Source: Aureococcus anophagefferens
Taxonomy: Eukaryota; Sar; Pelagophyceae; Pelagomonadales; Pelagomonadaceae
Length of the DNA stretch: 64,000 nt
Direction: 5' to 3'
NCBI RefSeq assembly: GCF_000186865.1
Contig: NW_008705565.1
Coordinates: forward strand, 339,337 to 403,336
The notes under the pieces were generated by a model that had not been told where the DNA came from, ran no database searches, and worked only from the letters and a program-made list of their open reading frames with translations. The translations under genes and the position numbers were made by a program. Positions 10,094 through 18,965 of the stretch are shown one piece after another; within the stretch, counting starts at the first letter, position 1; every line of letters starts with the position of its first letter.

Positions 10094-11587
10094 TTACTCG
10101 CCCATGGCGTACTCGCGGATGCCCCGGGAGTAGGAGCCGACCGCGGGGAGGCCCATCGCGGCGAAGAAGCCCGGCGACGCGAGGTCCGAGTCGTCGCCCG
10201 AGGCGGACCGCGACCGCGGCCGCGAGCTCGAGACGCCGGGGACCATGCGGTTCGAGTCCTCGTCGAAGCGGAAGTGCAGGGCCATGACGACCAGCGCGAC
10301 GCAGGCGACGACGGTGAAGACCCAGAGGACCCTCTCGAGGCCGAGGAGCGCGTACTCCGAGAGGCCGAGGTTCGCGCGCGAGCCGCGCGAGCCGATGAGC
10401 TTCACCCAGGCGCCCGGCTTCGCCGCCGCCGCCGCGGGGTAGAAGGCCCAGACGTCGGCCATGCGCCGGTACTTCTTCTTGCCCTCCGTCCGCGAGACGA
10501 TGTGCTCGCCGCCGAAGACGACGACGGCGCCGCGCGCGCGGTTGAGGCTCGTCCGGATCGGGTTCGCGGCGGGCCAGGCCGCGGCGCTGTGGAGGTAGCG
10601 CGACGACGGCGCCGCGGACGCGGACAGGTCGCTCCAGCGCCGCGTCGCGAGGTCGTAGCGGTAGAGGTCCCCGAGCGCGCGCTTCGCCTGGTCGGTCGTC
10701 TTGCCGCCGTGGACGTAGAGGCCGCCGGCGAGGTACGCGGCCGCGTGGTGGTCGCGCGCGGACGGCGGCGCGTTCGCGTACGCCTCGCGGCGCCACGAGT
10801 CCGCGCTGGCGTCGTAGAGCCAGAGGTCGTCGAGGTAGGTGAACCCCGCGTCGTCCTTGTAGCGCCCGCCGAAGACGGCGACGCGCCGCGACCCGTCGGC
10901 GACGCGCGTCGCCGTGTGGCCCCAGCGGCACGCGTACTCGTCCTCGGGCGGCATCGACGCCTCGCGCCAGCCGCCGCCGACGGCGTAGACCCAGGCGTCG
11001 CGGAGGCACTCGTGCCCGCCCTTGCGCCCGCCGACGATGACGAAACTCTCGAGCTCGGGCACGGCCGCGGAGACGTGGCCGCGGCGCGCGGGCGGCCACG
11101 GCGCGGTCCGCGTCCTCGCGACCTCGGTCCACTCGGCCGTCGCGGGGTCCAGGACCCAGAGGTCGTCGAGGAACGTGTTCTTGCCCCCGCTCTTGATGTT
11201 GCTCCCGGCGAAGACGTAGAGCTTGTTGTCGAGGCCCGCGCCGCCGCTCTTCCACCGCGGCGACGGCCGCGATATGTCGGCGGGCGACCGCCGCGCGGCG
11301 GCGCCGCGCGGCTCGATCTTCGTCCACGACGCTTCGCTACGCGGGTTGAGCTCGAGCAGCCACGCGTCCCCGACGAGCGACATGTGCCCGGCGTTGCAGT
11401 GTTCGTCCTTCGTCTTGCCCGAGAACAGGACGATCTTGTCGACGTCGACGGCCTCGAAGACGGCGCCTTTGCGCCGGCAGGGCGGGCCATCGGTGGACGC
11501 GTTCCCGCCGATCTTTCGCCCCGGGAGGTCCACGATATTTTGCGCGGCGGCGAAGCCCCACAGGGCGAGGAGGCATATGCGACCCAT
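10094..11587 (-). CDS. Secreted-side kelch-repeat protein with one C-terminal membrane span
   Basis: 497 residues starting at Met 11587, which opens a signal peptide (MGRICLLALWGFAAAQ). The frame extends upstream, but that part has no leader and is treated as non-coding. At least five kelch blades can be seen, with the usual hydrophobic strand-GG-aromatic pattern: LYVFAGSN, FVIVGGRKGG, VAVFGGRYKDD, LYVHGGKTTD and VVVFGGEH, each followed by W or Y about 15-25 residues on. A single membrane span follows (VLWVFTVVACVALVVMALHF), then a Ser/Arg-rich cytosolic tail of about 70 residues. This is a type I membrane protein with an extracellular or lumenal propeller, probably for binding protein or glycan. 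Partner unknown. Confidence 0.85.
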   Translation of the reverse strand: MGRICLLALWGFAAAQNIVDLPGRKIGGNASTDGPPCRRKGAVFEAVDVDKIVLFSGKTKDEHCNAGHMSLVGDAWLLELNPRSEASWTKIEPRGAAARRSPADISRPSPRWKSGGAGLDNKLYVFAGSNIKSGGKNTFLDDLWVLDPATAEWTEVARTRTAPWPPARRGHVSAAVPELESFVIVGGRKGGHECLRDAWVYAVGGGWREASMPPEDEYACRWGHTATRVADGSRRVAVFGGRYKDDAGFTYLDDLWLYDASADSWRREAYANAPPSARDHHAAAYLAGGLYVHGGKTTDQAKRALGDLYRYDLATRRWSDLSASAAPSSRYLHSAAAWPAANPIRTSLNRARGAVVVFGGEHIVSRTEGKKKYRRMADVWAFYPAAAAAKPGAWVKLIGSRGSRANLGLSEYALLGLERVLWVFTVVACVALVVMALHFRFDEDSNRMVPGVSSSRPRSRSASGDDSDLASPGFFAAMGLPAVGSYSRGIREYAMGE

Positions 11588-11884
11588 CGTCCGCGCGTGC
11601 CTGCCGAGAACGGCGTAGTTGGACGGCGCGTCGAACCTTGAGGTGTGAGTGGGCCCAGAATGCCACAAGGTTTGTGATCGGCGAATCTCGAGGCTATCTC
11701 GATAGGAGGACCTAGGAGGAGGTACCCGAGGCGTTACCCGTGAGGCGTCAGTGCGTCGCACCGGCCCCAGTTTCTACCTCGACATCTACCAATCTCCGCC
11801 GAGAGACCAGTTGACACCACAACAGACACAGTCTCCCAAAAAAAAAGCCGCTGAGCCCCGAAGACGGGCCGAAGTCACACGCCG

Positions 11885-13030
11885 TTATCTCGCGGCGGCG
11901 GCGGCGGCGGCGGCGGCGCGCTCCGCGTCGAGCGCGCGGATGGACGAGTAGTCCGCGGCGCTCGTCAGCACGACGTCGCGCTTCGACTTGAGGACCTCGA
12001 CGGCGGCGTGGGCCTCCCGGCCCTCGTTGATGATGTAGTGCGCGAGCGCCATCGTGGACGCGCGCGCGATGCCGCCCTTGCAGTGCACGTAGACGCGCTT
12101 GCCCGGGTTCGCGTCGAGCTGGGCCCGGATGAAGGCGGCGCCCTCGCGCAGCGCGTCCTCGCTCGGCGCCGTCGTGTCCTGGAAGGGCAGCCGGCACTGC
12201 GCGACGCCGTGCGCCGCGTAGGCCGCCGTCGGCCCGGGCCACTCCTTGCACATGTTGACGACGGCGCAGACGTTGTACGGCGCCCCCACGAGCTCGGGCA
12301 CGTCCAGGGCGAAGGGCATGGCGCCCTGGACGATGTCGTCGTCGATGATGGACGCGAAGGGCGTGAAGAGCCGGACGCCGCAGCGCCGGAGCGCCCAGCC
12401 CGTCGCGACGAGCGGCAGGTCGAAGAGCACGCGGAGGAGCACGGTGCAGGGCTTCGGGTAGGGCACCTCGCGGTTCCGCTTGAAGGCGATGACGAGGAGC
12501 GGCGCGTAGACCGCGAGCGCGTGGTACGCCGTCACCGGCTGCCGGAAGAGGACCGCGAGCGGGACGGCCGCGACGGCCACGGACCAGCCGACCCAGGCCG
12601 ACGCGAGCGCGACGACCTTGACGACGCGGCCCGCCAGGGAATTGCCCTCGGACTTCTTGAGGAACTTGTGCACGAGGAGCAGCACGGGCGAGCCGGCGAC
12701 GACGACGTTCGCGCCCGCGAACGCGAGCAGCGCCGTCGCGGCGACGAAGGGGCCGACGAGCGCGCTGCGCCCGGCGAAGGACGTCGCCGTGCTCGCGTCG
12801 TTCATGCGGTCCTTCTTCTTCTTCTCGCCGGCGGTCGCGGCGGCAAACGATGGCTGTAGGCGCGCCGGCGCGGCGCCAAGAGACGGGCGCGGCGCGCCGG
12901 GCGCGCGCAGCCCTCGCGCGCCGGGCGCGCGCAGCGGCCGCGGCGCCCACGCGTTCGACCGCCACAACATGGCGGCGAAGACGAAACACCGAGCTCGCAG
13001 ACGCATGATTCCGAGCCACGACGTGCGCAT
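11885..13030 (-). CDS. Membrane-bound dual-specificity phosphatase-like protein, possibly plastid-targeted
   Basis: 381 residues. The C-terminal half is a cysteine phosphatase domain with the P-loop VHCKGGIARAST (Cys nucleophile, Arg, and a Thr after it) and the upstream acid region around LPFQDTTAPS. This layout resembles PTPMT1-like and other small dual-specificity phosphatases. Before it are two to three hydrophobic spans (LVGPFVAATALLAFAGANV, VVKVVALASAWVGWSVAVAA, YHALAVYAPLLVIAF). The N-terminus has a hydrophobic leader followed by NAWAPRPLRAP, like the signal-peptide plus aromatic +1 transit peptide used to cross secondary plastid membranes. A later Met at 13006 gives an equally good leader. 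The protein ends in a run of Ala. Substrate, lipid or protein, cannot be judged. Confidence 0.82.
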   Translation of the reverse strand: MRTSWLGIMRLRARCFVFAAMLWRSNAWAPRPLRAPGARGLRAPGAPRPSLGAAPARLQPSFAAATAGEKKKKDRMNDASTATSFAGRSALVGPFVAATALLAFAGANVVVAGSPVLLLVHKFLKKSEGNSLAGRVVKVVALASAWVGWSVAVAAVPLAVLFRQPVTAYHALAVYAPLLVIAFKRNREVPYPKPCTVLLRVLFDLPLVATGWALRRCGVRLFTPFASIIDDDIVQGAMPFALDVPELVGAPYNVCAVVNMCKEWPGPTAAYAAHGVAQCRLPFQDTTAPSEDALREGAAFIRAQLDANPGKRVYVHCKGGIARASTMALAHYIINEGREAHAAVEVLKSKRDVVLTSAADYSSIRALDAERAAAAAAAAAR

Positions 13031-13553
13031 CGTTGCGCCTCAAACGTCGTGAGCTCACGAGCAAGGCCGCCAAGGCGTCCGCCAGTGGCGTCGGCGGCGC
13101 CCCTGCGTGCGCGGCCGGGTGGTACGTCATACTGCAGGGAAACGGCGTTCCCCAGCCGTCACACCCACGTCGCGCCCAAAACCAAGGGGCGCATCCAGCG
13201 CCATCGATGGTGGTGCGCGCTGTGAACACGGACTTGTACGCGCCCGCGGGCCGCGGAGACGAGCGCGGCGTCCGACGCGTCCGCGGCCCCGCAGCCTGCT
13301 AGCCGGGTACGCAACTGCAGATTCAGGGTGAGCACAAGAGGCAGGTTGTCGCCGCCTAAGTACGCCTCTAAGTGCATACGGCTAAATGAAAAGCATAATT
13401 TTTTTGCCACAAATTTTGACAAAATTTGCCTTACAGCTTTAGCGGCCGGCGCAGGGAGAAAAATGTTGCCTTAGTGCCGAGTTCGCACGAGCGTTGACGT
13501 CTCCTCACACACGAGCGTTGACGTCTCCTCACACAGGGCGTCGAATACCACGA
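13031..13553. other. Intergenic stretch with AT-rich patch
   Basis: No supported gene. Bases 13385-13440 form an unusually AT-rich patch containing the inverted repeat CAAATTTT-GAC-AAAATTTG (13410-13428). Just downstream (13486-13533) a 24-base unit, CACGAGCGTTGACGTCTCCT plus CACA, occurs twice in tandem. The region probably holds the promoters of the divergent phosphatase and oxygenase genes. Confidence 0.5.
13486..13533. repeat. 24-bp perfect tandem duplication
   Basis: Two identical adjacent copies, 13486-13509 and 13510-13533, just upstream of the oxygenase start codon. If transcribed it lies in the 5' leader. Confidence 0.85.
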
Positions 13554-14789
13554 ATGCCGCATGGGAGATCGACGACGTCCTCAATGCCACGAATGCTGCG
13601 AATACTCCCGCTGCTCGTTCAGATAGGCGGCACGATCCTCGAGCTCGGGCCCGAGGAGCTCGCCCGGATCAGGGCCTCCTCGCGACCGGCGTATGTGAAA
13701 ATCGATCCGGCGTCGTGCGGCGACGCCTGCGACGCGCTGGAGCCGTTCTGGGAGATGGTCGACGCGCGCCTCTTCCCCGGCGGTCGCGTCTGGCGGCTGC
13801 GCTGCGGCGCGCACCCCGACGTCTGCGCGGAGCTCGGCGCTGGCTTCCGCGTCGACGTCGTCGGGTCGCTCGTCGAGGCGTGGACCGGCGCCGCGTTCGA
13901 GCGGTTCGCCGGCGAGAAGAACCTCGACGCGCTCGTCGGCTGGCTCCGGCGCGTCGAGGACGGCACGCTCGCGCGCGAGCTCGCCACGGCCCGGTCGCGG
14001 CCGCCGCGCGACCTGCGGTCGATGCCGGCGATCGCGGCGACGCCGGCGCCGGCCGCGGCGGACGCCCTCCGGCGCGAAGGCGTCGTCCGCGTCGCGGGCG
14101 TCCTCCCCCCGGCGCTGTGCGCGGCGCTCCTCCGCCGGGTCAACGAGACGCTCGCGTCGTCGATCGCGGCGGTGGAGGCGGGCACGTTAAACGAGACCGA
14201 CGCCTTCGGCCGCGTGCACGAGCGGCGGCACCGCTACGACGTCAAGCTGCCGCTCGTCGCCGAGACGGAGGCCGCGCTCCACACGCTCGCACACACACTG
14301 CGGCCGCTCGTCGCGTCCGCCGTCGGCGACGCCGCGGAGCTCTTCGATCTGAGTTCCGTCGTCGCCGACCCCGGCGCGGCGGAGCAGCCGCTCCACCCGG
14401 ACCAGGCCTGGACGGACGCGGCGACCGTCGTCACCGTCTTCGTCGCGCTCCAAGACGTCGCGCCCGACATGGGGCCGACCCTCTTCGTCCCGGGCACCGC
14501 CTCGGCCGCGACGCGCGAGCGACAAAACCTCAAACAACACGTCGCGCTCCTCGACGCCGGCGACGCGGCGGTCTTCGACGCGCGGATATCGCACGCCGGG
14601 GCGGCGAACGGGAGCGCGCGCCGCCGCGTCATGTTCTACGTGTCCTTCAAGGCCGCGGGCGCGCGCGCCGGCGCGACGTCGTCGGAGTCGGGCGGGTCCC
14701 TCCTCGGCGCCGTCTCGAAGCGCGGCTTCACGCTCGCCGACCTCGCCGGGACCGACCCCGCCGGAGAGGCCGCCCCCGGCGAGCTGTAA
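13554..14789 (+). CDS. Phytanoyl-CoA dioxygenase-like Fe(II)/2-oxoglutarate oxygenase with N-terminal thioredoxin-like region
   Basis: 411 residues from ATG 13554. In-frame Mets at 13584 and 13593 are alternatives; the latter would give a leader MLRILPLLVQIGG. Residues about 40-130 look like a thioredoxin-type fold (PAYVKIDPASCGDACDALEPF then RVWRLRCGAHPDVCAELG). From about 165 the PhyH-type oxygenase begins (LRREGVVRVAGVLPPALCAALL). It carries the iron ligands HPD in LHPDQAWTDA, a distal His in ARISHAGAANGSARRR, and the following Arg that would hold 2-oxoglutarate. The family hydroxylates lipids, amino acids or small metabolites; the substrate here is unknown. A truncated retrotransposon begins directly after the TAA stop, in the same reading frame. 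Confidence 0.82.
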   Translation: MPHGRSTTSSMPRMLRILPLLVQIGGTILELGPEELARIRASSRPAYVKIDPASCGDACDALEPFWEMVDARLFPGGRVWRLRCGAHPDVCAELGAGFRVDVVGSLVEAWTGAAFERFAGEKNLDALVGWLRRVEDGTLARELATARSRPPRDLRSMPAIAATPAPAAADALRREGVVRVAGVLPPALCAALLRRVNETLASSIAAVEAGTLNETDAFGRVHERRHRYDVKLPLVAETEAALHTLAHTLRPLVASAVGDAAELFDLSSVVADPGAAEQPLHPDQAWTDAATVVTVFVALQDVAPDMGPTLFVPGTASAATRERQNLKQHVALLDAGDAAVFDARISHAGAANGSARRRVMFYVSFKAAGARAGATSSESGGSLLGAVSKRGFTLADLAGTDPAGEAAPGEL

Positions 14790-14837
14790 AATTTACGTCG
14801 ACGGGTCCGAGCAAATAAGGAGCCTGGGAATGCGGAC

Positions 14838-17800
14838 GTTGAGAAGACGCGGCCCATCACGCTCCTCGCCGTGGTCATGAAGGGCTTTTGGGCCGTCCTT
14901 GGCCGCCGTGTCGACAAGGTGTGGGAGGCCGGCGGCCTGCTGTCGGGGCAGCAGTTCGGCGCTCGGCGGGGGCATGACTGCTCCTCGCCCCTGGGTGTCG
15001 CCACGCTCCTCTGCGAGCAGGCGTGGGACGAGGGCCGGCCTATGTCGGTCCTCGTCCAGGACATCTCCAAGGCCTTCGACTCCGTCGCGCGCCGCGCGGG
15101 GAAGGAGCTGTCTCTCCGTCGACTTGCAGTTCCCGAGTCAGTGATTGACCTCTTCGGCCAGATGGACGAGGGGAACCGCGCCGTCGTCGTCACGGCGTTC
15201 GGCCGTTCGGACGAGGTCGTCGGCACGGAGGGCGTCTTCGAGTACCATCGAGGTTACTGCCAGGGGTCTTCCGAGGGCCCTCTGGGATGGAGAGCCTTCT
15301 ACGACATCTTGCTATCCATGCAGGACAGGGCCGCTCGTGACCACGGGGGTGCGGCCCTGGTCGAGGGCGGCGAGTCGCCGCCGTCTTCGACCACGGGCCT
15401 GTGCTTCGTGGACGACGCCTTGTGGCTGCCCGGCGGCGAGGACGCCGGCGCCATCCGGCGCTCTCTCGAAGTCCGCGCCAACGTCTCCGCCCTTTTCTGC
15501 AGTTTTGCTGTAATCGGCCTCAACGTAAAGAAAACTCTCGTCATCGGCCAGCAGTACGACACCCACTATCGCGTCGACTCCACGACGCAGGGATGGTCGT
15601 GCGAGATTTACGATTTGGCGGGCGTTTTCGACCGCGGCGGCATCGTGGTGTCCCCGGCGACGAGCTCGGGCCGCTTCGCCGGCCACATCGCCCCCCGCTC
15701 GCTCTCTCGCGGCTCCTTTGGGACGGCCCCGATGGGCGAGGGCACGCGGTACCTGGGCGTGAACTTCTCCCCGACGTTTTCCCGCGGCGAGGGCGTCACC
15801 CGCAATTCTCTGGGCGGCGTCGTCCGGGAGTTCCTCGCGGACCTTCATCACGTGCCGCTTCACCCCGAGTCCGCCAGGTACCTGGTTGACCAGGTCCTTT
15901 GGCCGAAGCTGGCCTACCGCCTCCGCTTTGAGCGGGTCTCGCGGCCGGACCTCCAGGGCATGGCTCACGACGCCCGCGTCGTGGTCCGACTCCGCGCCAG
16001 GCTCCACAAGAACGTGAAGGACGAGGTGGCAGCCGGCCCCTCCGCCTACGGCGCGGGGGGCGAGGCCCCGTGGTTCGAGAGCGTCATGATCGACAGGCTC
16101 CTGTGGTCCCACCGCGCGCTGGAGCGGGGGGCCTTCGTGGCCCCGCTCATCGAGGCCGCAGTCGAGCGGCTGCAGCGGCAGTGGGGCGGCTCCCGGCCTG
16201 TCTTCGAGGATGTGGATGCCGAGGCTTGCACGATGCGGTGGCTCACAGACGACAAGAATGCGCGAGAGTACGGCTTCGTGGGTTCGGTGCTGGCATGGGC
16301 GTCGTCCGCGGGGGTCCAGTGGCACGGCTTCGCGCCCCTTCGCGGGGCCGTGGCGGGCCCCGAGGGCCGCGAGAGCGCCTCGGTGGCTGACCTCTTGCCG
16401 AAGGACAAGTTCTCCTGCCCTACCCGACGGGTTTTGGCTGGCTCGGCGGCGTGGTGGCCTTCGGACTTCCTCCTGGCCGACGGTAAGACGTTCAACCCGC
16501 TCGCCATCCAGCCGTCGGTGGGCAGGAAGTCGGCTTTGGCCCGCGTCAAGTCGGCCCTGGGGAGTTTCAGGACGTACGTCGACCCTCGCTACTGGCAGGA
16601 GGGCCGCCTGGGCCTTCACTCCGAGGTCGCCGTGGGCCACGTCTTCCTCTGCCCGGTCGCGCCGCCGCCGGAGTCGACCGGCGTCGTCCCCTGTGCCTTG
16701 TTCGAGTGCACCGCTGTCTCTGGCGGGTCCTGCCGCGCTCGCCGCCTCGAGCGGATGGTCTCGGCCGCCGCCGAGCCCGGGGCCGTGGTCCGCATGTTGT
16801 GGAACACCGCTCCCGAGGGCGGCAATGGCCGCAGCTACTTCGTGGAGGGCTGCGTCCGGCGGACTGGTCCTGGCTCGGTCGTCGCAGTGCGCATCGACAC
16901 GTTTCGGGAGTCCGACGGCGAGGAGTCCGACGATGAGGTGAAAGCGGCGCGGGAGCACATGTTGGCTTACGAGGACGTGCCGTGGGACTCGGCGGAGCCC
17001 TGGCCCGGGGACGGGGCCAGGTGGCGAGCCCGCGGGCCGGCAGTCGCGATTGCCCGGCGGTGGGTCGTGAAGGTCCCGCTCGCCCGCCTCGAGGAGCGCA
17101 TCCATGGGGCCTCCCCTCCGTGTGTGTCTGTCCTCTTGGGCGGCGGCCTGGCTGAAGCGGTCCGGGCCGCGTGCGCGGGCTTCTCACTGAGTGGTGTCGA
17201 GGACCGGCGCCTCCCCCCGACTGGCGGTCCCGGCCTCGCGGCGCTCCTCGAGGCGGCGGGCCACATGGACGCGTCGTCCGGGGGGCCGGCGTCGGCAGTC
17301 CTCGCGGACCGGCTGACGGTGCCTGCCACGAATCGGTCGGACTCTCTTGTCCTGGTGTCGGACGGCTCGGAGGCGATGGGCCGCGGCGGTTCTGGAGGAG
17401 TGCTCCTGGTGCCCGGGTCGTCGGCCCCGGAATGTTTTGCGGGTGCGGACCCCCCGGCCGTCTGCACGTCCTCGTCGTACCGCTCCGAGGCCGTGGGGGT
17501 GCTCCGCGGCATGATCGTCGCCTGGGTCGTGCGCTGCTCGCTCCCGGACCCCGGGAGGGCGCCCCTCCGGGTCTGCGGGTGGCTCGACAACCAGTCAGTG
17601 GTCCGTGTCTACGCCGACTGCGAGACACGGCTGATCCAGACCTCTGTGGACGTCTGGGACGACATCCGGTACTACAAGCGCGCCTTCCGGGAGGTGGGCG
17701 TGGCGTACGAGTTGGAGTGGCGCCGGGGCCACCCGGAGAAGACGAAGGGCCCGGACCCTGCGGACTGGGATAACCTGGACCGCCTGAACCACGCGGCGGA

Positions 17801-18590
17801 CGGCCTCGCGGACGTGGGCCGGCTTTCCCCGGGCGACCCGCCGGGGGGGGGCGTCCCCCTTTTGCGGCATGCGCGGCGCTGGCGGATCTCCCACGCGGGG
17901 AAGCGCGTGGTGGATCTCGGCCGTGCCGACGCTCTGCTTTCGGTCCTTGGGCTCGGGCGGCTCCTCTCGTACGAGATCGAAGACGGCTCGGACCCGGCTG
18001 TCCCCCGGATGGGGTACCCCCACCTGACGCGGCTCTTTGCCCGTCCGGCGTCGGTCATCTCGCGCGCGGAGAGCCTGAAGTTCATGTGGGGCCAGCTGGC
18101 CACGCGCAGGCGGATCTCGGACTGGGAGGGGCGGCGGCCGCCCCCGGACTCGTTGAGGTGCCGCGCCTGCGGCACCGAGGAGGAGAACTTGATGCACGTC
18201 GTGGTGTCCTGCCGGGCTCACGTGGTGGTGAAGGCTCGGCGCCGTTTTTACGAATCGTGCGAGCGGACGATTCTCCGCCTGACGGAAGGCCTGCCGAGGC
18301 CCTCGGCGGCCTCCCTTGCCGACAAGTTCCGACGGGCGCTGACGCTCCTGGATGACGGGCGCATCGTCTCCGGGTCAGGAGACCTCGCCTACACTCGTTC
18401 CTTTCGGATCCTTACGGGTCATTTTACTCCGGAGTTCGCGGCCTTGGTTGCAGACTTCGACTCTTCTGTGGCGTCTGGCGCCGCAAAGTTCTTGCGGCGT
18501 TTCCGCACGGAGTGTGCCGCAAAGCTTTGGTGGCCGGCCTGGCAGGCTTGCCGGGCTGCGGACGCGTCCGACGGCTCTGACGGCCCTTAG
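14838..18590 (+). CDS. Retrotransposon polyprotein: reverse transcriptase, RNase H, C-terminal zinc knuckle (5' partial)
   Basis: About 1,250 codons remain open. Reverse transcriptase motifs in order: RPITLLA (motif 1), LVQDISKAFDSV (motif A, catalytic Asp), YCQGSSEGPLGW (motif B) and LCFVDDALWL (motif C, Asp-Asp). An RNase H domain follows with its acidic residues in LVSDGSEAMGRGG, SSYRSEAVGVLRG, GWLDNQSVV and a late DGLADVG. The C-terminus holds a zinc knuckle CX2CX8HX4C (CRACGTEEENLMHVVVSC). The open frame upstream of the first ATG (14877) continues back to the TAA at 14787 that ends the oxygenase gene, so no true start is present. The reverse transcriptase core looks intact, suggesting a recent insertion, but the copy lacks the 5' part needed for autonomy. 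The order RT-RNase H places it near the I/Tad side of non-LTR elements (inference). Confidence 0.9.
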   Translation, partial: VEKTRPITLLAVVMKGFWAVLGRRVDKVWEAGGLLSGQQFGARRGHDCSSPLGVATLLCEQAWDEGRPMSVLVQDISKAFDSVARRAGKELSLRRLAVPESVIDLFGQMDEGNRAVVVTAFGRSDEVVGTEGVFEYHRGYCQGSSEGPLGWRAFYDILLSMQDRAARDHGGAALVEGGESPPSSTTGLCFVDDALWLPGGEDAGAIRRSLEVRANVSALFCSFAVIGLNVKKTLVIGQQYDTHYRVDSTTQGWSCEIYDLAGVFDRGGIVVSPATSSGRFAGHIAPRSLSRGSFGTAPMGEGTRYLGVNFSPTFSRGEGVTRNSLGGVVREFLADLHHVPLHPESARYLVDQVLWPKLAYRLRFERVSRPDLQGMAHDARVVVRLRARLHKNVKDEVAAGPSAYGAGGEAPWFESVMIDRLLWSHRALERGAFVAPLIEAAVERLQRQWGGSRPVFEDVDAEACTMRWLTDDKNAREYGFVGSVLAWASSAGVQWHGFAPLRGAVAGPEGRESASVADLLPKDKFSCPTRRVLAGSAAWWPSDFLLADGKTFNPLAIQPSVGRKSALARVKSALGSFRTYVDPRYWQEGRLGLHSEVAVGHVFLCPVAPPPESTGVVPCALFECTAVSGGSCRARRLERMVSAAAEPGAVVRMLWNTAPEGGNGRSYFVEGCVRRTGPGSVVAVRIDTFRESDGEESDDEVKAAREHMLAYEDVPWDSAEPWPGDGARWRARGPAVAIARRWVVKVPLARLEERIHGASPPCVSVLLGGGLAEAVRAACAGFSLSGVEDRRLPPTGGPGLAALLEAAGHMDASSGGPASAVLADRLTVPATNRSDSLVLVSDGSEAMGRGGSGGVLLVPGSSAPECFAGADPPAVCTSSSYRSEAVGVLRGMIVAWVVRCSLPDPGRAPLRVCGWLDNQSVVRVYADCETRLIQTSVDVWDDIRYYKRAFREVGVAYELEWRRGHPEKTKGPDPADWDNLDRLNHAADGLADVGRLSPGDPPGGGVPLLRHARRWRISHAGKRVVDLGRADALLSVLGLGRLLSYEIEDGSDPAVPRMGYPHLTRLFARPASVISRAESLKFMWGQLATRRRISDWEGRRPPPDSLRCRACGTEEENLMHVVVSCRAHVVVKARRRFYESCERTILRLTEGLPRPSAASLADKFRRALTLLDDGRIVSGSGDLAYTRSFRILTGHFTPEFAALVADFDSSVASGAAKFLRRFRTECAAKLWWPAWQACRAADASDGSDGP

Positions 18591-18637
18591 CGGCGGTCCG
18601 GGGCCGTCGGGCGCTCCTGGCGGGTAGCCCGGCCCGG

Positions 18638-18687
18638 NNNNNNNNNNNNNNNNNNNNNNNNNNNNNNNNNNNNNNNNNNNNNNNNNN
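18638..18687. other. Assembly gap (50 N)
   Basis: Run of N inside the retrotransposon 3' UTR. True length is unknown. Confidence 0.99.
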
Positions 18688-18965
18688 TCCCCCTCCCTTG
18701 CCCCTCGGGGCCCCCCCCATCTCTCGCCCTTCGGGGCTTCGCCACGTGTGGCGCTGGGGAAGCTGATCCTCCCCCCGTGGGCCTCCGGCCCCTGCTGGGG
18801 GGCAGCTGCCCCGCCTACTTCAACTTCTTCCGTCCGGGACCTATAGGCCGCGTGTGCTCTTGTGCATGCGGCTTCCCCGACGCTAAATACAAAATAATAA
18901 TAATAATAATAACGGCACGTTGACGGCAGCTAGGCCGCATCTTGAGCCATCTCACAAGGGAGAGG

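Larger units (their letters stand above)
14805..18916 (+). mobile_element. 5'-truncated non-LTR (LINE-type) retrotransposon
   Basis: The element has a reverse transcriptase/RNase H frame, a 3' UTR with GC hairpins, and a microsatellite tail of (AAT)n at about 18891-18913, as in I-type elements. No endonuclease or ORF1 is present: the sequence enters the reverse transcriptase at PGNADVEKTRPITLL, so the 5' end was lost, usual for target-primed insertion that stopped early. ACGTCGACGG at 14795-14804 and ACGTTGACGG at 18917-18926 match at nine of ten bases and may be an aged target-site duplication; I set the ends by these. An assembly gap (18638-18687) lies in the 3' UTR. Confidence 0.85.
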
